Of a stretch of DNA of 64,000 bases, positions 1-8,282 are shown piece by piece. The notes beneath the pieces are model-generated. The model saw only the letters and a program-made list of their open reading frames with translations. It was not told the origin of the DNA and searched no databases. Position 1 is the stretch's first letter, and every line of letters starts with the position of its first letter. The position numbers and the translations under genes are program-made. The DNA is from Anaerolineales bacterium (GTDB lineage Bacteria > Chloroflexota > Anaerolineae > Aggregatilineales > UBA2796), in assembly GCA_015075625.1 (NCBI GenBank), contig JABTTZ010000004.1:1-64000 (forward strand). Direction: 5' to 3'.

Positions 1-25
1 CAATGTAGCGCTACGATGTGCCGCC
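1..25. repeat. 25-bp repeat, copy 1
   Basis: Matches 1151-1175 at 23 of 25 bases. In the second copy the sequence encodes MQRCDVPP; here the equivalent frame carries a stop after the Met. It looks like the debris of a duplicated small coding segment flanking the DinD gene. Confidence 0.6.
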
Positions 26-109
26 GATTCACGAAACCAACTAAAAGCCTTTATCGCTTACATACCCTTTCTCAACCGCGATGAAGGGTATGTAGGGTTG
101 AACTGGGCA

Positions 110-991
110 CTACTCGCTTTCCTCGTCCTTTTTGCGTTTGGTTTTTGGCGCAGCAAGGCGTTTCTTCTCGGCACGCTCCAATTTCTTGATACTGTCGGCA
201 CTCGGTAAATCTTCGGGCATCGTGCCGCCAAGCTCGGCAATCGCCCGCCGAACCACCACACCCGCCTGATAATGCACATCGTTGGCAGCATCTTTGCCTT
301 GAACCTGATCACGCCGCAATTTCTCTTCCGCTTGGGTGCTGCGAAAGAGATTGGCGGCAAGTTCCGTTGCCCCCATATGGTCGAGAATATGCTGGCTTTT
401 CTTCAGCCGCTTGCGCCGGTGAATCGCATCAGCCGTCAAACCGTTGTATAAGCCGCGATAGCCGTGATTCTGGAAAACGGCAAAATCCTGTGCCGTGATC
501 ACGCCTGCCGTTTTTGCCGCTGAAGCCAGATCGGTATTTTGAAGTTTGACTCGCTGGCGCAGAAGCAAGCGGCGCTGATCCTCGCTCAGTTCAGCTAATG
601 CCTCGACATCCGCGATTTCCTGACGGCGGGTTTGCACGGCGAAATAGGTCTGACCGAGGGCGACGACCTCTTTAGCGGGGTCGGCATTTTGCACGATAAG
701 GTAGCAGGCGTAACGCGACAGGTGCATATCCTCGACTTCGCGTTTTGCATCCGAGCCAATGGCGACCATTTTACTGGCATCAGTAAAATGGTCGGCGGGA
801 TCATTCCCGCTGTTCTCACAGGCAATCTGTGCCTTGAGCAGCACGGTCTTAAAGTTTTGCCATTTGGTGTATTCCAGAATGGGCATCAGGTCACGTGCCG
901 ACCAGAATTCAAGATTGTCGGGGTCAACCTGTCGGATACGCTCAAAGGGCGATTCTGGTTGAGGTGAATCGAGGTCGGTTAAGTCCGTCAC
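110..991 (-). CDS. dinD: DNA damage-inducible protein D family (DinD-like)
   Basis: A 293-residue protein. Residues about 17-110 form a Bro-N/AntA-like domain of the DinD family (FWSARDLMPILEYTKWQNF, then KAQIACENSG and HFTDASKMV), followed by the DinD region with RYACYLIVQNADP and LGQTYFAVQTRRQE. The C-terminus is very basic (KKLERAEKKRLAAPKTKRKKD). In E. coli DinD is an SOS-regulated protein that inhibits RecA-mediated strand exchange; an equivalent role here is inferred from homology only. Length is close to the family norm and the frame is intact. It lies alone between degenerate sequence, with no operon partner, at the edge of a region rich in defence genes. I saw no clear LexA box upstream. 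Confidence 0.88.
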   Translation of the reverse strand: MTDLTDLDSPQPESPFERIRQVDPDNLEFWSARDLMPILEYTKWQNFKTVLLKAQIACENSGNDPADHFTDASKMVAIGSDAKREVEDMHLSRYACYLIVQNADPAKEVVALGQTYFAVQTRRQEIADVEALAELSEDQRRLLLRQRVKLQNTDLASAAKTAGVITAQDFAVFQNHGYRGLYNGLTADAIHRRKRLKKSQHILDHMGATELAANLFRSTQAEEKLRRDQVQGKDAANDVHYQAGVVVRRAIAELGGTMPEDLPSADSIKKLERAEKKRLAAPKTKRKKDEESE

Positions 992-1150
992 AAGCCTGCC
1001 TCCAAGTCTATCGCTAAAACGCTGTTTTTAAGTATTATAATCAATCTCCCTGGTACGTCAGAAATCGCCTTGTATTTGCTCAACCAGTGATCTGGTTCCG
1101 CTTTGGACGATTGACGATGAATGCCATTGAGCGGCATGAAGTGCTGGACA

Positions 1151-1175
1151 CAATGCAGCGCTGCGATGTGCCGCC
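1151..1175. repeat. 25-bp repeat, copy 2
   Basis: Second copy of the sequence at 1-25 (two mismatches). It lies inside a 27-codon open frame (1117-1200) encoding MNAIERHEVLDTMQRCDVPP and a short tail, perhaps the end of a broken small gene. Confidence 0.6.
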
Positions 1176-1274
1176 AGTTGAAAACGGAACCTCGAAATAA
1201 CCCGTCAAATCCGCAAAAGGCACAGGCAAAAAGGCATCCCCTATGACGAACTGGATGCCAATATCATCAATCTG

Positions 1275-1625
1275 GTGCGGGGGCTCAATCGCTATCCGGG
1301 AGTGATAACGGTTGGCAGATGCGGGGGACATGAGACCATCACCAACCCCTCACAGTGGCAAGCAGGAACATGGTATGTGAAATTTACACTGCCTTCAGGG
1401 AAATATGACTGGTATCTGCTAGAACATCTAGCGTGGGTGGTGAACGAGGATTACCGGGGTTCGGGAAGGAACATTATTTTGCTACCCACCTCAGCCCCAC
1501 CTTATTTGAACACCGTTGGGCAGTGCCTGCACTTTGTCATCGAAGATTATGATGGTGAAAACCCGGATGAACTTGCCGAGTTTTTGGACGCGACCAGGAA
1601 GTATTTGACCAAGAAACGCCGATAG
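1275..1625 (+). CDS. Hypothetical small protein
   Basis: Not recognised with confidence. From the GTG at 1275 it is 116 residues, but the same frame is open back to 1182 and reads sensibly there (ITRQIRKRHRQKGIPYDELD), so the natural start may have been lost. An ATA at 1197 overlaps the stop of the short upstream frame ending at 1200, the place where an ATG would give a normal coupled start. The segment NRYPGVITVGRCGGHETI resembles small phage-type proteins with a 'LNALPGI-T--SCCGH' motif; that is a weak resemblance. The C-terminus is acidic, then KYLTKKRR. It lies just upstream of the ABC exporter genes but about 110 bases away. Confidence 0.5.
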   Translation: MRGLNRYPGVITVGRCGGHETITNPSQWQAGTWYVKFTLPSGKYDWYLLEHLAWVVNEDYRGSGRNIILLPTSAPPYLNTVGQCLHFVIEDYDGENPDELAEFLDATRKYLTKKRR

Positions 1626-1737
1626 AGCAACATAAATATGATTAAGTTCCCAAATCATCCTCCACATAGGGGATTTTCGTCTAAGCCATAAGGCGGTATC
1701 GTTAGCTGGACTCTAGCCCTTATGTGAGGATAACCTC

Positions 1738-3510
1738 TTGCACATTCCCCTCTACCGCTACCTTGCACTGCTGCGGCGCTACTTACGGACGCAGCGCTGG
1801 CGTGTTTTGGGCTTGGCCGTGCTGCTGTTTGGCGGGATTGTCCTGCAACTCATCATCCCCCAGTTCATGCGCATCGTCATTGACACGGCTACGGGCGTGC
1901 CTACCGGCTTAAACGACCCAACAGGCGAAAAATTGGTGCTGGCAGCGCTGGCCTTTATCGGGCTGGCGATTGTCCAGCAGATCGTGTCCATTGGCGCGAC
2001 CTTCCTCGGCGAAACCGTCGCGTGGTCGGCGACCAACGAACTGCGCTCCGACCTCATGGAACACTGCCTGAACCTCGACGCCCGCTTTTACCTGACCATG
2101 AATCCCGGTGCGCTGATTGAACGGCTGGATAGCGATGTGTCGCTGCTGGCGAATTTCTTTTCGCAGTTCTTTATTCGCGTGATGGGGAGTCTGCTGCTGA
2201 CCATCGGCATTCTCGCGGTGCTGTTTATCCAGAACAGCGGTGTTGGTCTGCTGTTTGCCCTATATACAGTGGGCGCACTGCTGGGCTTGTACTGGGTGCG
2301 CAACATTGCTGTGAATCCCCACAAAGCCCTGCGCGAAGCCAGCGCTCAGCTTTCCAGATTTCTGGAAGAACGGCTGGCAGGAACGGAAGACCTGCGTTCC
2401 AGCGGCGCAGCCGACTACGTGACCTATGGTTTGTTCCGGCAGCAGGCACGCATCCGAAGTCGCTGGCAGCGCCTCATCCTCTTCCAGTCGCTCCTGAATT
2501 CCACCGCCGGGATGATTCTCACGATTGGCTTTGCGACCGCCTTTATCGCTGGCTACTTCCTGTTTAGCACCGGAGCGATTACGCTGGGCGGGGTCTATCT
2601 GATTATGAGCTATATGACCCTGCTCAACTTTCCCCTCAGGACGTTGACAGAGCAGGTGGAAAGCCTGCAAAATATGGGCGCGAGTCTGTCTCGGATAGAC
2701 GAGCTTCTCCGCACAACCAGCGCCATACAAGACCCTATACCCGATACAGTCGAGACCATCCCGGCAGGCGCTCTGTCCCTTGACTTCGACCATGTGCAGT
2801 TTGCTTACCAACCGGACAACGCCGTTCTGGACGATGTGACCTTTTCGCTACAGCCTCAAGAAGTCCTGGGCATTGTCGGGCGAACAGGCAGCGGCAAAAC
2901 CTCGATTGCACGCCTGCTGTTCCGGCTGTACGACATTCAGCGGGGCAGTATCCGCCTCAACGGGGTCTCTGTTCATCGTGTGCCTATCCGTGCGCTGCGG
3001 CGGCGGGTGGCGCTGGTGACACAGGACGTACAGCTTTTTGAAGGCACAGTTCGCGAGAACCTCACCTTCTTTCAAGGGCATATCAGCGACACGGATATGC
3101 TGTCGGCGCTGCAAGAAGTCGAGTTAGGCGAGTGGCTGGCGAGTTTGAGTGCGGGTCTGGACACAGTGCTAGAGGCTGGGGGACGCAATCTGTCTGCGGG
3201 TGAGGGTCAACTGCTTGCCTTTGCGCGTACTCTGCTGCGCCAACCAGACCTCATCATTCTGGACGAAGCCTCCTCCCGGCTCGACCCCACCACCGAAGCC
3301 CGCATCGAACGCACGATGGATAAACTGCTCAAGGGACGCACCGCCATCATCATCGCGCATCGTCTGGCGACCCTCAACCGTGCCGATAAAATCCTGTTGC
3401 TGGAAGACAGCCGTGTTCTGGAGTACGGCGAACGCCAGCAATTGGCAGATGATCCCGACTCTCGTTTTCACCAGCTTTTACAAGTGGGCGAAGGAGCGCT
3501 GTCCTCATGA
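1738..3510 (+). CDS. ABC exporter half-transporter 1 (membrane + ATPase, canonical Walker B)
   Basis: A 590-residue type IV ABC exporter subunit. About six membrane helices fill residues 20-310, and a nucleotide-binding domain fills about 345-585. Walker A is GRTGSGKTS (about 380-388), the signature is the altered LSAGE (about 483), Walker B is [12 protein letters not shown] with the catalytic Glu (about 504), and the switch His is in IIAHRL (about 538). The start is TTG, since no better in-frame start precedes [15 protein letters not shown]. The next gene begins inside the end of this one (ATGA overlap), so the pair is translationally coupled and should form a heterodimer. The substrate is unknown. 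Family members export lipids, peptides or drugs. Confidence 0.92.
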   Translation: MHIPLYRYLALLRRYLRTQRWRVLGLAVLLFGGIVLQLIIPQFMRIVIDTATGVPTGLNDPTGEKLVLAALAFIGLAIVQQIVSIGATFLGETVAWSATNELRSDLMEHCLNLDARFYLTMNPGALIERLDSDVSLLANFFSQFFIRVMGSLLLTIGILAVLFIQNSGVGLLFALYTVGALLGLYWVRNIAVNPHKALREASAQLSRFLEERLAGTEDLRSSGAADYVTYGLFRQQARIRSRWQRLILFQSLLNSTAGMILTIGFATAFIAGYFLFSTGAITLGGVYLIMSYMTLLNFPLRTLTEQVESLQNMGASLSRIDELLRTTSAIQDPIPDTVETIPAGALSLDFDHVQFAYQPDNAVLDDVTFSLQPQEVLGIVGRTGSGKTSIARLLFRLYDIQRGSIRLNGVSVHRVPIRALRRRVALVTQDVQLFEGTVRENLTFFQGHISDTDMLSALQEVELGEWLASLSAGLDTVLEAGGRNLSAGEGQLLAFARTLLRQPDLIILDEASSRLDPTTEARIERTMDKLLKGRTAIIIAHRLATLNRADKILLLEDSRVLEYGERQQLADDPDSRFHQLLQVGEGALSS

Positions 3511-5282
3511 CGACCAAAACCATACCGGTTTGGCGTGCCGCTGCCGCGTTGAGTCGCCGCCAGCCTTGGACATGGACGGGCAGCCTCGCCGCGTGGGTTG
3601 TCTTTATGCTGTTTATTCAGGTGCAGGCCGCCTTGATTCGCACCTTCTTTGACCTTGTGGGCGGCAGTGTCACCGTATCGCTGGACATCTGGGGAATCGT
3701 GATTCTGCTGCTGCTGGCACGGATGGCACGTAATCTCGTCGGCTATGCGGCTTTCCTCATGGGGGCGCTCTTCTCGGTCTACAACCAAACCCTGTTACGC
3801 CGCAACTTGCTCTTCCATATCTTCCGGCAGCCGGGCGCACGCGCCTTACCCGGTTCCTCCGGCGAAGCTGTCAGCCGCGTTCAGGGCGACGCCGCCGACC
3901 TTCCCGATTATGTTATCTTTGTCAATCAGGTGGTGGGACTCGCCGCCTTTGCTGCCGTCGCCGTGAATGAAATGCTGCGGATTCACGCAGGCGTGGCGCT
4001 GATTGGTCTCGTACCCTTCGTCGTCATCAGTCTGATTGCCACTGCTGCTGCCGGGCGCGTCCAGAATTATCGCCGCGCTGCCCGCCAGTGGACAGGGAAA
4101 ATCACCGGCTTTATCGGCGAAACCTTCGGCGCGATTCAGGCAATACAGGTCGCCACCGCCGAAGACGCCGTCGTCACACGATTTCGTACCCTGAATGAGA
4201 CGCGCGCCCGCGCCGCCATCCGTGAGCGTCTGTTTAGTGAACTCTTGCAAGCAGTGTCGTTTAACTCTATCACCGTGTCCACCGGGCTGATTCTGCTGCT
4301 CGGCGGGCAGTTGATTCGTGAGGGGCAGTTTTCGGTGGGCAGCTTCGCTCTGTTCATCTATTATCTCGACAACCTCAGCTTCGCCATCGGCATGTTCAGC
4401 AGCGTCCTCACCCGCTATCGTCAGGTCGGTATCGCGCTGGAACGGCTGGAACACCTCACGCCGGACGCCTCCGCCCGTGACCTGCTCAAGCCCGCCCCGA
4501 TTCACCTGCGCGAACCGATTCCGACGCCTTCAGCACCGCTTCCCTTAGACGGAGACCGCCTCGCAACCCTAGAGGCCAGCGGTTTGACCTACCACTTTCC
4601 GGCTACGGATAACGGTATCGAGAATATCAGTCTACGACTGGAAAGCGGCACATTCACGGTGATTACTGGACGTGTGGGCGCGGGCAAAACCACTCTGCTG
4701 CGAGTCCTGCTCGGCCTACTCAAGGGCGAAAGCGGCGAACTACGCTGGAACGGTCAGGGGGTGGCAGCACCCGCCGATTTTATGACTCCGCCGCGTGTGG
4801 CCTATACCGCCCAAATTCCCCGCCTCTTTAGCGAAACCGTGCGTGAGAACATCCTGCTCAATTGGCCTCATGATGAGGCGAGGCTCAACCGCACGCTGTT
4901 TCATGCCGTGCTGGAACAGGATGTTCAGGGTCTCGAAAACGGGTTGGAGACGCTCATCGGGCCAAAAGGCATACGCCTCTCTGGGGGGCAGATTCAGCGG
5001 GTGGCAGCAGCGCGCATGTTTTACCGGATGCCGGAACTGCTGGTCTTTGACGACCTTTCCAGCGCCCTCGACGTAGAAACCGAAGCGCGACTATGGGACA
5101 GGCTGTTCAGCGAGAACCACCAGACATGCCTGGCAGTATCCCATCGGCATACGGCTTTGCGACGCGCCCAGCACATCATCGTCCTGAAAGATGGCCGTAT
5201 CGCGACTGAGGGGACACTGGATTATCTCCTGGAGACCAGCGACGAAATGCGTTGGCTGTGGAATAGTCAGCCGGAGGGATAA
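3507..5282 (+). CDS. ABC exporter half-transporter 2 (degenerate catalytic residue)
   Basis: A 591-residue partner of the preceding gene. It has membrane helices over about 20-300 and a nucleotide-binding domain over about 350-580. Walker A is GRVGAGKTT (about 388-396), the signature is canonical LSGGQ (about 490), and the switch His is in AVSHRH (about 545). Walker B reads [12 protein letters not shown], with Asp where the catalytic Glu normally is. Combined with the LSAGE signature of its partner, this predicts one competent composite ATP site and one degenerate site, as in known heterodimeric exporters such as TM287/288. It starts 4 bases before the end of the upstream gene. Confidence 0.92.
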   Translation: MTTKTIPVWRAAAALSRRQPWTWTGSLAAWVVFMLFIQVQAALIRTFFDLVGGSVTVSLDIWGIVILLLLARMARNLVGYAAFLMGALFSVYNQTLLRRNLLFHIFRQPGARALPGSSGEAVSRVQGDAADLPDYVIFVNQVVGLAAFAAVAVNEMLRIHAGVALIGLVPFVVISLIATAAAGRVQNYRRAARQWTGKITGFIGETFGAIQAIQVATAEDAVVTRFRTLNETRARAAIRERLFSELLQAVSFNSITVSTGLILLLGGQLIREGQFSVGSFALFIYYLDNLSFAIGMFSSVLTRYRQVGIALERLEHLTPDASARDLLKPAPIHLREPIPTPSAPLPLDGDRLATLEASGLTYHFPATDNGIENISLRLESGTFTVITGRVGAGKTTLLRVLLGLLKGESGELRWNGQGVAAPADFMTPPRVAYTAQIPRLFSETVRENILLNWPHDEARLNRTLFHAVLEQDVQGLENGLETLIGPKGIRLSGGQIQRVAAARMFYRMPELLVFDDLSSALDVETEARLWDRLFSENHQTCLAVSHRHTALRRAQHIIVLKDGRIATEGTLDYLLETSDEMRWLWNSQPEG

Positions 5283-6133
5283 CCTGTAGGGATATGTGCA
5301 TCATGTCCCTACAAACGGACTTTCTCCCCCTTGCTACGAAGTGGAGAGGGGGGCGGGGAGTGAGGATGATTTTCAACGGCGTAACTTCTAAATTTATTAA
5401 AATTATAGGCGATTATGCCCTGACGACACGTATTCCCTCAACAGTTATCCCTATATACGTGCAATGAGGGGATAATCACCTTTCTATGAAAGGCACTTTT
5501 CTTCTAAGAGAATCATTCAATACGCTCCATTATGCTGTTCAACACACCATCTGGCGAGTGTCTTGAGGGCAGCCAGTCCCCGGATTTCCAACGCCCCTCA
5601 CCTTAGCCCGTTTTCCGCTCCGTTTCTGCTCGATGCCGCCTGTTTTTAGCTGCATTTCTTACCGCACAGTACCACGCCACCCCACTGTCTCACAGCCGCC
5701 AGCGGCTGCGGCTATGGGTTTGCTTCTGGCTTGCGCCGCTTCTCTCACAGCAAACCCGTGCCGCCCTTTGGGTGAGCAGCGGGGAACCCCGACGTGGTAA
5801 GACCTGTGCAGAAATGCAGCTTAACAAAAATACATGCGGGTTATCGATCAGACGGATGTGTCGTTAATCAGTCCGCGTTAGCTCGAAAGGGCGCGTCGTA
5901 AGTTACCCCGGAGCTACTGTGCCCCGACGAACTCCTACAGATGGTCGCAATGTCCCGCAGTATCAAGCGCTCTCGATCCTGTGATGTGGGACACATCTTC
6001 TCCGATGGGGGTGAGGAAGGTGTGTTTTGGCACGCTGCACACAGAACATCGAGCGCTGCCGCCGGGCGGCGCAGCAGCTGGCGAAACTCGCGCCCATCCC
6101 CCTGACCACGTTCTCGATTTTGGAGTACGGGCT
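5283..6133. other. Long non-coding or decayed stretch
   Basis: No convincing intact gene. At 5322-5366 there is a C-rich/G-rich imperfect palindrome of the GC-rich repeat type seen elsewhere in the window. Around 5692-5713 there is a short hairpin (CAGCCGCCAGCGGCTG). A frame ending in a TGA at 6135-6137 reads ARCTQNIERCRRAAQQLAKL and then PIPLTTFSILEYGL, and abuts the ATG of the next broken gene, so it may be the tail of a lost upstream partner. No tRNA was recognised. Confidence 0.4.
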
Positions 6134-6915
6134 ATGAACAACTTACTGGACACCTTTGGACTGCTGGCGGCGGCGATGTTGGATGATCCGCTGTTGGCGC
6201 TCGCCAACGCTGTATGCTGGCTTGACCCCCTGTAGGAATTCGCCAATGACGACGTGTATGACGAAGACGACGGCGTGGGCATGGCGCTGTGTATCACGCG
6301 CAGCGCCTTTCCTGACATCTACGCAGGCGCGGTGGAGCGCATCCGCTCCGGCGCATCCGAGAAAGAACTGGACAGCTTCATCTGCGGCGAAATCAGCAAA
6401 CGGGGTATCCCGCTCGACAATCTCGAATTTCTGGGTTACGGCATCCCCCTGACCTCTACGCCGCCCGTCCCGATCTGCTGCCGCTGGTGGAATTGTTCGG
6501 CATTCGCCCTGAACCCGGACATTACAGCGTGGAAGTCCCCGACTGCGCCTACACCGCCGGACGCATCATCGCCGACAGTCTGGTGAAGCAGGCGGATGAA
6601 CGTTTGCAGAAGGTCGGCTGGGCGCTGGCATGGTTGTTCTCCTGTTCTGGCAACACGCTGATCGACTTTGACGACGAATCGATGGCGGAAATCCCGCCGC
6701 TGTCGTGGGACGAAAACGATCTGGCGTTTGCCATTGAATTGATCGAAGAAGCGGACGGCATCATCGGCGATGTGACCGCCGGGCTGACGCTGCTTGAAAC
6801 GAGAGCATCTCTGCTTAAAGAACTGGAAAGGAATATCCAGCGCGTATACCAAGCCAACAAACAACGCCCACCACGGCTGCCCTGGACACCGATAGGAGAA
6901 GCTACTACACCTTGA
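6134..6915 (+). pseudogene. Broken gene of unknown function (stop plus frameshift)
   Basis: Three segments read as one protein if two lesions are repaired. The first begins MNNLLDTFGLLAAAMLDDPL and runs to an in-frame TAG at 6233-6235. The same frame then continues with EFANDDVYDEDDGVGMALCI and ends at LDNLEFLGYGI. A one-base shift at the C-run near 6445 moves to the frame reading DLYAARPDLLPLVELFG, which continues to the natural stop at 6913-6915. The product would be an acidic, soluble protein of about 260 residues. I do not recognise the family. The frameshift lies in a homopolymer, so a sequencing error is possible for that lesion, but not readily for the TAG. Its 3' end overlaps the convergent gene by 11 bases. 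Confidence 0.6.
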
Positions 6916-7522
6916 ATACAAGGTAACGAAATTCGCCTCCGCGATTGGGGGATATTTTTGAGTAGGGATTCCATTCTACGGTGTAGTCACGCCGCAGTTG
7001 AATTGCCTCTATTCGATTACGCATAGTTCCATCGGAGGCATGTGGAAGCCAAGTCATTTCCCCAGTCACGCTGCGTCCGTGATGCAGGCGGAAATTCGTA
7101 TCGACTGTTCCCGCGCGTCCAGTTCCCCAGTAAGAAGGATCATTGGTTAATAACACGGCATACCCTTGCACATCAGCATTCGTGCCTGACACCTGCTCAA
7201 GCCGTGCAACATCTTTCAAGAAATCGTATCGTCCCAAGTCTTGGGCACCTTGATTTTTTAGCTGAAAACGCTCGTTGTCATGAGCAATTTCGAGCTTGAG
7301 TGTTTTGTACTTCAGCTCAACTGCCAATCGCATATCGAACGTATGTAACCAAAGGTCAAGATAGATCCATCTGTCTATGAAAACCGGATATTCGAGGCGA
7401 ACTATCGCGGTTGGAAACAATTCGTGAAAGTGCCACGCGAAAGCGTGTTGAAAATCCGCTTCCGAATGAAAGAGAGGTCTTATAGTCGCAAGTTTGGTCA
7501 TGAATCCATGAAGGTCAACCAT
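6905..7522 (-). CDS. Hypothetical protein, PD-(D/E)XK nuclease-like
   Basis: A 205-residue soluble protein with an intact frame. The N-terminal half has the layout of a restriction-endonuclease-like fold: an early acidic residue in SEADFQHAFAWHFHELFP, then LEYPVFIDRWIYLDLWL, then the strand RLAVELKYKTLKLEI, where D and E-x-K could form the metal site. This is motif reading, not a family match. The C-terminal half (about 120-205) contains TNDPSYWGTGRAGTVDTNFRLHHG and no known domain. It is divergent from the E2-like gene at 7574 with a 51-base gap, and sits next to defence genes, which suggests a defence or DNA-repair role. Confidence 0.6.
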   Translation of the reverse strand: MVDLHGFMTKLATIRPLFHSEADFQHAFAWHFHELFPTAIVRLEYPVFIDRWIYLDLWLHTFDMRLAVELKYKTLKLEIAHDNERFQLKNQGAQDLGRYDFLKDVARLEQVSGTNADVQGYAVLLTNDPSYWGTGRAGTVDTNFRLHHGRSVTGEMTWLPHASDGTMRNRIEAIQLRRDYTVEWNPYSKISPNRGGEFRYLVFKV

Positions 7523-7573
7523 TTGTTACCCATAACCAGTCAAATTTACCTATCAATTATAGAGGAGATCAAG

Positions 7574-7999
7574 ATGATCCCCGCATCCGATTGGAATGTC
7601 CGCCTCTTGAGTCGGGCGGTGATTGAGCAGCCGTCCCTGATTCTGAGTTTTTACTCGTTCGGCGTGATGCTGCATAAGCGTGACGGCGACAGAATAACCG
7701 AACATCCGGTAGACCCGGCGCAGGTCGCGCTGGCGCTGTCTGCCAAAGTGCGTTTCAATACCGGGCTGCTGTCCGACAATACCCTGCTCGTTCGGCAGGA
7801 AGGTGTAAAGAAAATTGTCGTCGAATACCGTCCGCCACAGAAGACCGGGCTGTATCTGGATGGCTCGGAAACAGCGCTGCGTATGTCATTGCCGGGGTTC
7901 CGGGTCACCGCCGAAGACAAGAACCCGCAGTACGGCGTGTATGCCGTCAAGAAACGCCCTGTAAGTAACCAACGGTCATCTTTTCCGGGCGTTTGTTGA
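7574..7999 (+). CDS. E2-like family D (PRTRC-B-like) protein, apparently 3'-truncated
   Basis: The start chosen is the ATG at 7574, preceded by GAGGAG at a good distance; the same frame is open further upstream without a ribosome site. The protein (141 residues) reads LSFYSFGVMLHKRDGDRITE followed by HPVDPAQVALALSA, then LLVRQEGVKKIVVEYRPPQ, then SLPGFRVTAEDKNPQYGVYAVKKRP. The spacing and the LPG/YGVYAVKKRP element resemble prokaryotic E2-like family D / PRTRC protein B, which occur with ThiF-, JAB- and ubiquitin-like partners. In that family the chain continues with a conserved C-terminal section, absent here: after KKRP the frame runs into sequence belonging to the opposite-strand gene and stops. 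No E1, JAB or ubiquitin-like gene is present. Confidence 0.45.
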   Translation: MIPASDWNVRLLSRAVIEQPSLILSFYSFGVMLHKRDGDRITEHPVDPAQVALALSAKVRFNTGLLSDNTLLVRQEGVKKIVVEYRPPQKTGLYLDGSETALRMSLPGFRVTAEDKNPQYGVYAVKKRPVSNQRSSFPGVC

Positions 8000-8279
8000 G
8001 TTCACGGATGCCGAGTGTTGTGATCGTGAACTCGTCCTGCATACTATCGGCGTGATGCTGGCGTTTTTCCACCAAGCCCGCTTTGACAAAATGTACATCG
8101 CACCACGCCACACGGCTGACCAGCGTGAATTGGCTGCCGCTCATCTGCTGTGCCTCTTCCTCACTGATGCCGAAGTGCTGCGCCAGCCGGAAGATCATGT
8201 GTGAGCGAGTGATAGACTGCCCATTATTGAGCAGGGTCAGAAAAGGCAGCAGAAACTCGTTTTGTGAGGGGATAGGCAT
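7947..8279 (-). CDS. Mrr-N-type winged-helix protein (restriction system fragment)
   Basis: A 110-residue protein whose sequence from SQNEFLLPFLTLLNNGQSI through VARVAWC-type residues to ITTLGIRELNKRP matches the N-terminal winged-helix domain of Mrr restriction enzymes (a DNA-binding module). The catalytic Mrr domain that normally follows is missing; the last residues (MTVGYLQGVS) are read from the antisense of the neighbouring E2-like gene. The ATG lies three bases after the stop of the methylase gene, so this is the last gene of the helicase/methylase operon. Either it acts as a small DNA-binding accessory protein, or it is the stump of a restriction enzyme cut at the junction near 7960. 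Confidence 0.65.
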   Translation of the reverse strand: MPIPSQNEFLLPFLTLLNNGQSITRSHMIFRLAQHFGISEEEAQQMSGSQFTLVSRVAWCDVHFVKAGLVEKRQHHADSMQDEFTITTLGIRELNKRPEKMTVGYLQGVS

Positions 8280-8282
8280 GGG

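Noticed and set aside
5283-6133. tRNA or structured RNA in the gap
   Set aside because: I looked for acceptor/T-arm features and found no convincing cloverleaf; only short hairpins.
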